DNA of 62,000 nucleotides from contig CM022671.1 of NCBI GenBank assembly GCA_012295275.1, positions 30,121,250 to 30,183,249 of the forward strand. The letters are read 5' to 3'. The stretch's first letter is position 1; the number at the start of each line of letters is the position of its first letter. Positions 50,464-61,548 of the stretch are shown here, piece by piece. The stretch comes from Chrysomallon squamiferum. Lineage: Eukaryota; Mollusca; Gastropoda; Neomphalida; Peltospiridae. The position numbers and the translations under genes were made by a program. The notes under the pieces were generated by a model. The model was not told the DNA's origin. It saw only the letters and a program-made list of their open reading frames with translations, and made no database searches.

Positions 50464-52166
50464 TTCATTCACATTATCGAAACTAAACAAGAGCGTCATC
50501 AGTTATATAGAGGTACAGATAAGACTCTGCATAGCCTTGAACGCCAGTCTCTATGTCGTGTATCTTCATCCTCATCTTGATCACAACGTCCTGCGGGCCC
50601 TCGATTCGCTTGATCAAGCTGATCGTGCCCTGGTTTGCCTGCTCTTTCAGAAAGAAGTATCCCAGATCTGCCTGTTTCACTCCTGCCCTCAGGGGTCGCG
50701 CAGACTCCAGAAACAGTCGCCATGTGTAATATTTCTTAGCAATATTTGCACCAGTCATGGCAAACAGGTTGGCTGGGACAATCACGTTCGTTGGCCAGGT
50801 TAGAAAATTATAAGATAACGAAAGCAAGCCCTTCAAACATTCTGGACAGTTGTCGGACACTTTCTTGCATTTGACACTGCAATGAAATGAAAACCAGAAA
50901 TCTGCATGAGCAAAAAGCAAGGAAGATGAATTTTTTTTATTTTCTTTATTTATTTTATTAATAAATTTTATTTTTTTTAGACTAAAATGGTTTAGAGCAA
51001 AAAAAAATGTTTAGAACAAAATTTTACAGGTTTTTTTTTTTTTTTTTAAGGAAGGGATGTGTTTGTTTAAAAATAACAATTAAAAGTGAATGATGTAAAA
51101 ATATCAAAGCAAATATCAAAGTTAAATATCAAAGCAAATTATTATATAGCAATTTTATTATTTTATTTTAATTTTTTAATTTTAATTTTTTAATTTTTAA
51201 TCAAAACAATTACTAGAAACAGTATCACCAAGCTAAATAAATATTTAAAATAAAATAAAATAAAAATGAAATAATGACTCCTCCCCACCTATTCTACAGA
51301 TATAAAAAGTTATAAGTAAAAATAAAAACTTATAAGATGTGTCTTTACAATTATTACCTAATGTCTTCCAAATAAATGAAACAAATTTTAAAACAACATT
51401 TTAGTATTGGTTAGATGGTATTAATGTTTCAGGGAAGTTTATTGTACATAATGAGATAAATATAGGTAAAATACACTGGTTTCTAAGAAATGGTAAAAAT
51501 GTTAAATATCTGTTGCTGCTACAGATAGTATCAGGCAAAAGGCATGCAAATATGAAAGCAAAATATGCACAAACATGTAAGTGCAGATTTCTGATTTTCA
51601 AATTGCATCAATTTTTCTAAACATATTTGCACATCTTTTTTAATTTTCAAAGTTTAATATGTAATATTCTAAAAAGTAATGGTTATTCAGAAAAACAATC
51701 TGCAGAGATTTTGTTTTTAATTTTTAAAATTTAAAAAAAAAATCTTTACCATGTTCAAAGGCTTTTTAACTAAAAGAAATATATATTTTCATTCATTTTC
51801 TATTGTTTTAGTTTTTTCCAATAAATGTTTTTAATTTTTAAAATTTTTAATTCTTTTTTTTTTAAATATTCTTTTTTTAATAAAACACATTTAATAAATA
51901 CCAAAATCCAAAATACTGTTTTAATTTTTTTTTTTAAATTGACTAATGACATGATGATGAATATCTGTTATCTGATATCTTATTTTTCATGTTCCAACCA
52001 CTGTTCCATAACTGGTACACTGAAAACACACCTCTAATCTGTTATTTGAAACCAATATCCTTTCACTCTGCAGTGTGCACTTATGAAGAATATTAATATT
52101 TAAAAAAAATAATAATAATAAAATAAATAATACCCACTTGACTGAAGATTTAATTAACTTATTATT

Positions 52167-52197
<31 letters not shown>

Positions 52198-52299
52198 GTG
52201 TATGTATGTATATATGTATGTTTAAAAAAAAAAATTTAAACTTACAAAATTTTATTCTATTTTCTAATTAGACACAAAAAATATATAATTTTTGGTTTA

Positions 52300-52338
<39 letters not shown>

Positions 52339-52426
52339 CTAATTAATAATAATAATGATAATAATAATAATAATAATAAATAAATAAATAAATAATAATA
52401 ATAACAACAACAACAATAAAACAATA

Positions 52427-52461
<35 letters not shown>

Positions 52462-52808
52462 CTTTTATATTAAAATATGTCTTCTATTTCCATGCTCTAA
52501 TGCATTTTCAGTGGTCATGTAGAAAAAAGTACCTGTTTCGTCGTGCACCTGAAGTTTTCACAAAACCTTCTGGACAGTGGATAACTGGACATTTGTAACC
52601 ACCTCGGATGTTAACACAGAACGCATCAGGCTGCTGACAGTATGCTGAGCCTGACTCACACTCATTGATATCTGAAATTAAACACAGGCAGTGTATATAT
52701 ATCTATCTGTCTGTCTGTCTGTCTGTCTGTGTGTCTATCTGTCTGTCTATCTGTCTATCTATATATCTATCTATCTATCTATCTCTCTGTCTATCTATCT
52801 ATCCATCC

Positions 52809-52896
<88 letters not shown>

Positions 52897-52940
52897 CTCT
52901 GTCTATCTATCTATCTATCTATCTATCTATCCATCCATCC

Positions 52941-52997
<57 letters not shown>

Positions 52998-53584
52998 TCT
53001 ATCTCTGTCTATCTATCTATCTATCCATCTATCTGTCTATCTTATCTATCTGTCTGTCTGTCTAGCTTATCTATCTGTCTGTGTACCAGGTTATCTATCT
53101 ATCTGTCTGTCTATCTGCCTGTCTATCTGTCTATTTATCTATGTATGTATGTATGTATGTAGATATATAAAAAAACATACACACACAAACGCACACACAA
53201 ATATATATAAATTAAAAACACATAGGTGTCAATAACAGATTAAAATTTTATAGGCACCTCTGTGTTTATGAAATGTCAGTAAAATTATAAACAGTACGTG
53301 TAACGTCTGTACGCATGTGTGTCTACTTGTGTAAATGTTCATACAATTATATAAACTGATCAACAAAATACAAACCTTCACAAGAGCGCCCATCAGCTTT
53401 GAGCCTCCAGCCTTCAGGACATTCACATCTGTAAGAACCCTGCAGGTTGACACACCGCCCTCCACACACCCCCGCCCTGATTCCATTCACTGAGCCAAAC
53501 TGTGTGCACTCATTGATATCTTTAAAATAAACAAATCAACAAACCTTAATATTTTCAATTATTTGCTACTTAATAGCTGGGTGA

Positions 53585-53615
<31 letters not shown>

Positions 53616-54289
53616 ACTATTGAAATTTAGTACATTTTAGTATTATAATATTATTTAGTGATCTTAAAATGTCTCTATAAAACATAGCATAAATAATTTT
53701 GTATCCTTTGAAGGAATTATCTTATTAAAAATTGAATACCAATCTTTCCTAAAAATAAAGTATGACAATAAAAATGTTATGTCCTTGCAAACTTTTCACT
53801 ATTTGTATGAAGAAAAATGTATTTCAAAAGTCCATAATGACAATAAAACAAACACTACCTTACTTTGAAAAGCATCACAAGTTGTATAGTCATTTATTTC
53901 AAAACTACTGAAAAACATCTTTCCATCATGATCAAAACATCCAGAAGCAAAAGGTAAATTTAAAAATTTTAAAATCTCAGAAAATAACTCTACCTTCACA
54001 CAGACGTCTGTCATCTGCTAGCTGGTAACCACGGTGACAGGAGCAGAAGTATGATCCTACCACATTGACACATGTATGATGACAAAGATTTGGAGTCTGG
54101 CATTCATCTATGTCTGTAATTAGAATATATAATGTTGAATTTCATGTTATCTGTGATATCTGTTCTTTGTTTTTGTCCATAATATATTTTTCTTATTTAA
54201 TACATTATCTTAATTTGAATAATAAATAAGTTTGTAGAGATTATATTCATGTATGTGTTTGCATTTGTACATATGCATGTGTGCATGCT

Positions 54290-54325
<36 letters not shown>

Positions 54326-56159
54326 CCATACTCTTATAACCATGCTTATATATATACACTCACAAACACACACATTAATTCACACACACATATATAGTTT
54401 TAAAATTGTAATTTGAAGCTTGTGAACTCTGACCTTTACACTGGCCTTGACCATCATCAACAAAACCTTCTTTACAAGCACACTGGTAACTCCCTGGAGA
54501 GTTTACACATTTGGAGTTAAATGGACAAATGGCTGCACCATAAGCACATTCATCAATATCTGTAATAATAATAATAATAATAACAATAACAATAACAGTA
54601 ACAACAACAACAATAATAATAAATAAATGATAAACCATATTATTATTAAAAAAAAATAATAACATAAAATAATAATAATGGAAATAATAGTTATAATAAC
54701 AAAAACAACATAACAACAACAGCAACATTTTATTGAAAAATGTCAGTACAGTGTATTAAATATTTAAACAAGCATGTCCACTTCCTACAAGCCAATATAT
54801 AAAAAAAAAATATTTACAATGATCTTGTAACACTTCATATATACTTCTAGCATGCAAAACTTTTAAAAATATCCGTACATCTAAAAAGTGAAATATTAAA
54901 AAATTTCTTATGCACATAACAACATTTTACAAGAAAGATTTAAACATGCCTGCCACCTCTTAACAGACAGTATATTAAAAAAAAAAAAAAAAAAAAAAGA
55001 GTAAAAAAATGAATCAAAATGCAGTTATTTGGAGATGTTTTAATATATCTGTAATAGATAAGGCATTTCAATATACCTGTAACAGGTGATACATTTTAAC
55101 CTACCTGTAACAGATTAATGTATCTGTAACAGATGAGAAAATTAACCTACCTGTACATCTCCCTCCAGAATTGTGCCTGAAACCTCGAGGACACTGACAG
55201 AAGTAACTTCCCTGTCTGTTGACACACTGCTGGTCTGGCCCACACCTGTGTGTGTTTGTCTCACACTCATCAATGTCTGTGTTCAGTAAACAAGTATAAA
55301 TAAATAAGTAAATAAACAAACAAACAAACAAGTAAGTAAATAAATAAATAAGTAAACAAACAAACAAACAAGTATGTAAGTAAGTATGTAAGTAAATAAA
55401 AATATAGGTAAATAAATGAATACATAAATAGGTAAATAAATGAATAAATAAATAAATAAGTAAACAAATAAATAAATATATAAGTAAATAAATAAATAAA
55501 TAATTAAGTAAATAAATAAAAATAAATAAATAAATAAATAATCTAAAAATCAATGTTAAGAATAAATAAATAACATCATCTCTAAAAATGCATTTATAAT
55601 TCAAAATATTTAGAATCAGAAGAACAGATCTGTTTGTTTATTATTATAAAATATTTTTTTAATTCACAATCAGTACGAAAAATCTTCTTCTTCTTCTTCT
55701 TCTTATTATTATTATTATTTACTGGTACATCATTTTCATTATTTATTTATTTATATATTTGTTATTATTACCATTATCATCATCATTATAACACTGTTTT
55801 CATCATCATCATCAAGACCATCATCATCATTATTATCATGCTTATAAAATCAAAATAAAAGTCGTATGATTTTCAGTTATTAGCTTACCTACACACGTTC
55901 CACTTTCGCCAGGTTGAAATCCTGCCAAGCAATTCACCGAGCTGCGACAGACATAAGAACCATGATTGTTAACACACTGTTTGTACTGACCACAAACATT
56001 GGGATATTCTGTACACTCGTTGATATCTGGAAAAACAAAGAAAATGAAATAATGGAATTATCCAAAAGTACAAATGAATGGATGTTATATCACAAGAAAT
56101 TTGATTTTATTTGATACAAAAATCAAAACATGACTTATAGTCATGAAAGAGGCATAAAG

Positions 56160-56191
<32 letters not shown>

Positions 56192-59100
56192 TTGCAATTA
56201 TTTATTTATTTACTTATTTATCATCATCATTATTAATATTATTATTTTTTTCATTTATTTATTTATTTATTCTGCTATAGTAAATAAAGTTTTAATATAC
56301 AATATATGGAGTGTTGGCTGTAAACAGGAAAATGCCCACTGAGAAAACTAATTTACTAACTCTCTAACTTTACAAAATATACTGATTCAAATATCACTAA
56401 CATCCCAACAAATTAACCTTTCTTCAAATCCATAGAGTCTAAATTCTTAATGTCAGCCCATAACATGCCATAACCATGGAGATAAAAACAAAATCATCTC
56501 ACCAATACATCTTCCAGCAGCATCAGGCCTCAGTCCAGTTCTGCAGACCACTCTCTGACATTCACCTGTGGCAGGATTGAACCGGGTTCCATCAGGACAC
56601 TCTGGTGGAATACAGCGAAATGATCCATTGTTGTTCTGACATTGATAACCCTTTCCACAGTTGTGTATGCCAAGTCTGCATTCATCAGTGTCTGTTAAAA
56701 TGAAGTTGTTGTTTTTAGTTTTTTTTGATACATCAAAGTTTGTTACTGTGAGAGAAAGTTAATTCAAAATTAACAGATTGTTAAATTAATATAGTTTTCA
56801 TAAATCAAAATTTTCTGCTGGTTAGAGTTTGTAAAAATAAAATTAATAAATTGTTAAATTAATGTATTGTTTTATAAATCAAGTTCTCTAATAGTAACAT
56901 CATGTTAAAATTAAATAAAAATGAGATTGTGTTTCATGTCATATTCATAAAGACAAATTTTGTTTACAAACAGAAGACATCCTTAAATAATCTACACATT
57001 TATATTTGAAGAAAAAAATAACGATAATAAAAAAATAATAAAAATAAATCAAAATATTCAGTGTAACATACCAATACATTTATAAATAATTATACCAATG
57101 ATGTTTAATGATTTTTAAAGCTTTTTGAATTACAACAACAGACTATAAACCTGAACTCCCAAAATTAATCTTCTGGCACAAGTAAATAATAAACATAAAT
57201 TCACAAACCAACACATCTCTGTGTGTTAGTGTCCAGGGTATATCCAGTTCCACATGAGTAGATTCTCCTGCACACAAATGACCCCACTGTATTTTCACAT
57301 CTTTCTCCTGTCCGACAGTTGTGAGTTCCCACAGCACACTCATTTAAATCTGTAAATAACAAGAAAAAACATTTTTGCACATTATTATATTTAATACCCG
57401 TGACAAACATAAAAGAAATCATAAACCTGAATGTAAGTATGTTGTGGTTTTTCAGAATACTGTATGATCTTAAAGAATACATTCAGAGAGTTAGCTTTGT
57501 TTAAAGCTATATGCATTATTATTATTACTATTATTATTATTGTTATTATTATTACATTATTTGATTATTATTATATTATTATTAGTAGTATTAGTACTAT
57601 TATCATCATATATCCAAGTGACCAACAATTTTTCAAATTAATCTTGTTGTGCAAGTAAAACACTTTTTAATTCAATTTTTATTTGTTTATCTATTTTTTT
57701 AAACAAATAACTAAAATTTAGACTTAAATATATTAGTAGTATTTATACTGAAATAAATGTAAATACATATTTTTTTTAATTAAAAAATAAATAAATAACA
57801 ACAAAATTGATTACAAAAACCTATTAAAATTTAAAGGTGATGTATAGTTACAAACAAAACAGAAAGCTACTAATAGTTATCAAGTATTAAACTATTAAAA
57901 TATTCAACAAGTTTCTAGAACACATAGCTATGTTGTTGTCATGGAAATCATCTGAACTGGGTACAGTTTTATGCACTATTCATCTTGCAATGCAAAGCTG
58001 AAAAGCTACATAATGAAAAATTACCATGGCAACAATTATATATGCCATTCCAAAGCTTACAATACAGACCACAGAAACCATGCAAATATAATAAGACAAA
58101 TCGTCTACAGTCAGAAAGCTGCTTTATTATTTGTAACTAAATGAACTCTGCAAACCATTACAGTATTTTGCAAAATAAAGTTTACATGTTTATCAAAGCA
58201 ACTGTAGCAATAAACATCCATTAAGAATTATTTAAAAAAGGAAACTAGATTTTAGTTGCTATAAGAAAATAAAGCATTCTTTTGCAAAGACATAATTTTG
58301 CATGGTGATTTTGCATGAAACAAGACTGGAATTTTGTTGCACAATAGGGGTGATTTTGCACACAACCAAGTCTGGACCTTTATTGTATTTTTACCAAATG
58401 TGGGTGAATTTGCACAAACACAGTTGGATTTATAATGCATAATATTAGGTAATAAGGGTGATTTTTGCAAAAAAGCAAGACAGTGTTTTCAGTTACCATG
58501 ACATTTCCGAGTTCTATTATTATACTCGTATCCAAAATCACATTCACAAGTGAATGACCCATTCAGATTTTTGCACAGCTGATGGTCACCAAAACAATTG
58601 TGTTGGAAAACTGTACATTCATCAATGTCTTCAGAACGAAAGAAGAAGAAGAAGAAAAATATCTATTTAAAAATAGGTTTAGTTTTTGGTATTAAATCAT
58701 AAACTCTAATAAAGTAAAAAAATAAAAAAAGAGAAAAAAATAAAAATAATTTTTACAATATACTAAAAAACAAGTGACAGAATTATTTAGAAAAAAGATA
58801 AAATAAATAAAAGCTTTGCCCAATAATGATTAAGACTAATTAATACTGATGGTTCACATATAGTTTTCAATGGTCTTATCACTTATGTTTTACCTCCAAG
58901 TTTAGCAAAAAGGTACCAATACATCTGTGTTAGACATTTTACAATCTTATTCAACATTAATCCTGAACCAAGCATTATCACAGAGATTGCCATAGTCACT
59001 TAACATCTCTTTTCAGTTCTGCTTAACCCATATTTAATTTGTTTTTAATAATGACCATGACCATTTTCTGACCTCTCCAAATCTGATTTTAAAAAAAAAT

Positions 59101-59628
59101 TGGATCCTGTCAGGGATATCATCTATCAAATGATTTTTTTTTTAATTTTCTTTTCTTGCATTTTATTTTTATTCTTTTACACTTTAAAAAAAAATCATGT
59201 CATATTTATTTGTCAGAGGTTTTGACACGACCTCAAAGGTCACTGACCTTCACATCTCTTTGAGACGCTGTTAAAGGCAAATCCTTGTCGACAGTTTCGC
59301 GTCTGCTCACATCGACCTGTGTCAGGATTTAGGACATATCCTCTAGGACATTCGACTGGTTGACAGCTGTATCGTCCAATCACGTTGATGCACTGTTCCC
59401 GAGGTCCACAGCTGGCCAAACCTTCAGCACATTCATCAATATCTTTAAAAAAAAATTAAAAATGTAAATTTATTTTTCATCAGTATTTGTGTATTTTGTG
59501 AGAAACAAAAATAATATTGCTAAATTTTATAATTTTTTTTTTCTTATTATTAATATTACTTTATTTCATTTTAAATATCACAATCACTAAAATACAAAAT
59601 CATACCCAGATAAACATTTAAAAACATC

Positions 59629-59668
<40 letters not shown>

Positions 59669-61272
59669 GACACACATACACATACTCACATACTCAAATA
59701 CATGTCAGATTCTTTTATGTCTTCATTTTGTTTTTATTTTTTAAATATTCATAAAAAGCATCATTTAAAAATATATTTAGTACTAAATAAATTTGGTATC
59801 ATCTTAATTGTCATCTAAAGGATCATATTTCAAGACAAACTGGATACAAGATATTCATATACTTCTTTTTCACAGCATCTCATAACCATGATAATAAATA
59901 TTATTAGTTAGTTGGTTTTGTGATTATTTTCATTTCCAAAGGAGCTGAGGCTACAACAATGTCAATTAAAAAACCTGAAAAAAAAAAAAAAAATTTAAAT
60001 TAAAATTAAATTAATTAAACATACCACTGCATGTTGTTTCATCTGGATTCAGTCTGAATCCCTCATAACAGCCACAGATAACTCTTCCTGACTGGTCACT
60101 GCAACTCTGTTCACATGGATTGTTATCAGCACAGTTGAAAGTCTCTGAATTAATTTATATGAAAAATAAATAAATAAATAAAAAAATTTATAAATTCCGT
60201 AAAAATGTACAAATATATGCAAAATATTATATATATTTAAATTCAATAATTTGCTGTTAGAACAGAGAAAAATTGTAATCAATGGCATCTTTTAACAAAA
60301 GATTTATTGAAAGTTAACAGTCTATAGTAAAAAAAATATATATTTTATCTAGCAAATGATTTTTATTTGATTTTTAACTCCATCATTCTTTCTACATTTA
60401 GTGTCTTTAACTTTTTTATGGCCTTGTTAATTATAATGATTTTCTTTTTTTATCATCACCATTATTTTATGATTTACAACATTTTGCCATTCTATTGAAA
60501 TTAACTTTCATATCAAATTTGTGACTTGAAGTAAATGATTTAAATTAATAAATAGCTAAACACTTCAATTTTTCACAATCACGAACACTATTACTATTAT
60601 ATCATGCATAAAATATAAAACAAGCCAAGCATATCTTCTGGTTTAATATAATTTTTAAGCAGGAGCCAAGAGCTATGCTAAAGTTACATAAAAGAAGCTG
60701 TGACATATCATACATTTGAAATAATCTTATTATTGTTATTGTTGCTATGAAACCATATATTTGTAATTAAAATTAATTCTGACAGTAAAAATGCTAAAAA
60801 CCAAAGCCAGATTAAATTAATTTTAAAATTATAAATTTTTATTACAAATAAATTAATCTGAATATAAACCAAATATTTGAGTGTAAAATTTGTTAAGTAT
60901 ATTACCTTCAACTGTATTATAAATAAATAAATAAATAAATAAAGACAATATAAAGAAAAAAATAAATCAAAATAATATATAAACAAACAAACACATAAAC
61001 AAACAAACAAACAAACAAACAATTAAAACAAACAAACAAATAAATCAGACCTAGCTATTATTATTATTATTATTTTCTGTTTTTAATGTTTTCACCTTTC
61101 ATTCGACAAGTTCTGCCATCTTCATCCAGCACATAGCCCTCATAACATTCACAGCGAAAACTTCCTGGCGTATTAATACAGCGATGGGAACAAATCTTAT
61201 TTGGGAACAAGGCACATTCGTCCTGATCATCCTGTCCCTCCCATCCACTGTCACCTTGGCTGTCAGTATGTG
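46489..61272 (-). CDS. FBLN1: Fibulin-1-type extracellular matrix protein, partial (5' end outside), with alternative C and D 3' ends
   Basis: Secreted calcium-binding matrix and basement-membrane glycoprotein. Visible exons, 5' to 3': 61272-61096, 60144-60025, 59442-59248, 58628-58497, 57349-57209, 56691-56503, 56026-55889, 55276-55151, 54559-54434, 54113-53994, 53519-53376, 52671-52533. Then comes either 50876-50483 (C type) or 47315-47062 plus 46634-46489 (D type). Twelve EGF-like modules, most with the D-[IVLT]-[DN]-E-C calcium-binding start, are followed by a fibulin C-terminal domain. About 712 (C) or 714 (D) residues are visible. All EGF exons except the last are symmetric phase 1-1. 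NIRGGYKC in the last EGF matches human FBLN1 NIQGGFRC, and the two tails match the human C and D tails. The anaphylatoxin-like N-terminus and signal peptide should lie beyond 62000. FBLN2 is the alternative name; the C/D tails favour FBLN1. Confidence 0.93.
47062..47315 (-). CDS. FBLN1: Fibulin D-type exon 1
   Basis: 254 bp, acceptor CATTTCTTCCACAG, donor GTTTGT. It reads [20 protein letters not shown] then [20 protein letters not shown] and [20 protein letters not shown]. It aligns with the human fibulin-1 D tail (CIKSCRPNDVTC...ISHTVISLPTF...DITEGNLRDSFDI). Its entry phase is identical to that of the C-type exon. Confidence 0.92.
47316..49632. other. Non-coding DNA between fibulin C-type and D-type 3' ends
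   Basis: This is an intron for the D form and 3' UTR or downstream DNA for the C form. AT-rich; no exon seen. Confidence 0.7.
49633..50526 (-). repeat. Degenerate minisatellite derived from the fibulin C-type exon tail
   Basis: About eight diverged copies of a segment containing (plus strand) AACTAAACAAGAGCGTCATC followed by AGTTATA-CAGAG. They sit near 50471-50526 (functional, coding), 50342-50397, 50208-50230 (partial), 50099-50140, 50001-50055, 49881-49935, 49731-49777 and 49633-49681. Each pair is separated by TTTA/TTAT-rich spacer, period roughly 100-150 bp. Copies get more diverged away from the exon. Confidence 0.9.
50483..50876 (-). CDS. FBLN1: Fibulin C-type terminal exon
   Basis: 394 bp, acceptor TTCATTTCATTGCAG, stop TAG at 50485-50483. 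It reads [35 protein letters not shown], then [19 protein letters not shown] and [17 protein letters not shown]. It parallels the human fibulin-1 C tail (YYHLSFPTNIQAPAVVFRM...GFF...GVVALTKPV...KLFIFVSAEL) in layout. It is the fibulin-type C-terminal domain, a complete ending in one exon. The DNA around its stop codon is repeated downstream (49633-50526). Confidence 0.92.
52165..52465. repeat. TATG, AAT and AAAT microsatellites in fibulin intron
   Basis: TATG repeats (about 52169-52220), AAT repeats (about 52301-52400) and AAAT repeats (about 52428-52458), upstream of the C-type exon. Confidence 0.85.
52533..52671 (-). CDS. FBLN1: Fibulin last EGF exon l, branch point of C/D splicing
   Basis: 139 bp, acceptor TAATTTCAG, donor GTACTT. 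It reads [45 protein letters not shown]. It matches the human terminal EGF (NIQGGFRCLAFECPENY). It leaves two bases AG, which complete a Ser codon with the first base T of either alternative 3' exon. Confidence 0.94.
52686..53165. repeat. TCTG/TCTA compound tetranucleotide array, about 480 bp, in fibulin intron
   Basis: Alternating TCTG and TCTA blocks with a recurring higher-order order: TCTA run, TCTCTGTC, TCTA run, CCATCCGT, long TCTG run. Because TCTG/TCTA contain no stop codon, all three + frames stay open as Leu-Ser-Val-Cys/Leu-Ser-Ile-Tyr repeats. These are not genes. Confidence 0.95.
53376..53519 (-). CDS. FBLN1: Fibulin EGF exon k
   Basis: 144 bp, acceptor TATTTTAAAG, donor GTTTGT. 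It reads [19 protein letters not shown] then [20 protein letters not shown], with a somewhat longer first loop than usual. Confidence 0.92.
53994..54113 (-). CDS. FBLN1: Fibulin EGF exon j
   Basis: 120 bp, acceptor TAATTACAG, donor GTAGAG. It reads [18 protein letters not shown] then [16 protein letters not shown], resembling human fibulin-1 SSPCSQEC...CRRGYQL. No long open frame marks it; it was identified by splice sites and the cysteine pattern. Confidence 0.92.
54434..54559 (-). CDS. FBLN1: Fibulin EGF exon i
   Basis: 126 bp, acceptor TTATTACAG, donor GTCAGA. It reads [18 protein letters not shown] then [16 protein letters not shown]; canonical calcium-binding EGF. Confidence 0.94.
55151..55276 (-). 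CDS. FBLN1: Fibulin EGF exon h
   Basis: 126 bp, acceptor TGAACACAG, donor GTAGGT. It reads [18 protein letters not shown] then [19 protein letters not shown], a canonical calcium-binding EGF with an Asn-hydroxylation-type [10 protein letters not shown] motif. The AAAT/AAAC microsatellite lies in the intron just upstream. Confidence 0.94.
55288..55542. repeat. AAAT/AAAC/AAGT tetranucleotide array in fibulin intron
   Basis: Interrupted four-base repeat next to the EGF exon h acceptor. The open frame through it on the minus strand (Leu/Tyr/Ile/Phe-rich) fuses with the real EGF frame but is intronic. Confidence 0.9.
55889..56026 (-). CDS. FBLN1: Fibulin EGF exon g
   Basis: 138 bp, acceptor TTTTTCCAG, donor GTAAGC. 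It reads [18 protein letters not shown] then [17 protein letters not shown]; calcium-binding type. Confidence 0.92.
56503..56691 (-). CDS. FBLN1: Fibulin EGF exon f (extended)
   Basis: 189 bp, acceptor TTTTAACAG, donor GTGAGA. It reads [35 protein letters not shown], then an extra segment [19 protein letters not shown]. Confidence 0.92.
57209..57349 (-). CDS. FBLN1: Fibulin EGF exon e
   Basis: 141 bp, acceptor TATTTACAG, donor GTTTGT. It reads [18 protein letters not shown] then [18 protein letters not shown], close to the human fibulin-1 SCGTGYEL module. Confidence 0.93.
58497..58628 (-). CDS. FBLN1: Fibulin EGF exon d
   Basis: 132 bp, acceptor TTTCGTTCTGAAG, donor GTAACT. It reads [19 protein letters not shown] then [17 protein letters not shown]; calcium-binding type. 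Confidence 0.9.
59248..59442 (-). CDS. FBLN1: Fibulin EGF exon c (extended)
   Basis: 195 bp, acceptor TTTTTTTAAAG, donor GTCAGT. It reads [12 protein letters not shown]...[14 protein letters not shown] followed by an extra [15 protein letters not shown] segment. There are eight cysteines, longer than a standard module. Confidence 0.9.
59631..59700. repeat. (CA)n microsatellite in fibulin intron
   Basis: CA tract with a few ACAT/ACAG interruptions. Confidence 0.9.
60025..60144 (-). CDS. FBLN1: Fibulin EGF exon b
   Basis: 120 bp, acceptor TTAATTCAG, donor GTATGT. It reads [14 protein letters not shown]...[16 protein letters not shown]. Six cysteines are present but no D-x-D-E-C start, so calcium binding is unlikely. 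Confidence 0.9.
60920..61045. repeat. AAAT and AAAC microsatellites in fibulin intron
   Basis: AAAT repeats (about 60921-60944) and AAAC/AAAT repeats (about 60980-61043) upstream of EGF exon b. Confidence 0.85.
61096..61272 (-). CDS. FBLN1: Fibulin EGF exon a (first in window)
   Basis: 177 bp, acceptor TATTAACACAG, donor GTGAAA. An acidic/polar linker ([15 protein letters not shown]) leads into a calcium-binding EGF ([16 protein letters not shown]...CECYEGYVL) with six cysteines. The linker suggests this is the first EGF after the N-terminal domain. Confidence 0.9.
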
Positions 61273-61514
61273 CTGTGTTAATATATTACAGGACAATCAT
61301 TAATCGACTCAGACCAAATATCAGTGTTTTATCATTTAGATGTCAGGTTAATTTCCATAACAAAATTAGTAAAAAAAAAAAAAAACAGTTATTTTCCTTC
61401 AACAATGTGGTGAATCTTATATGAGCAATTTTTGGGGTGGGGGAAAGACAATGAAGAGTTATCTCCCCAGACAAAACTATTCTGAAATAGTGATATGTGG
61501 TTCTTTCCCATCAT

Positions 61515-61548
<34 letters not shown>

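Noticed and set aside
52665-53235. Long + strand frames of 124-168 residues rich in Leu-Ser-Val-Cys
   Set aside because: All three + frames are open because the TCTG/TCTA repeat has no stop codons. The array lies in an intron of the minus-strand fibulin gene.
55277-55604. Hydrophobic N-terminal extension of the EGF frame (Leu/Phe/Tyr-rich)
   Set aside because: It is intronic AAAT/AAAC microsatellite read in frame, not a signal peptide or membrane segment.
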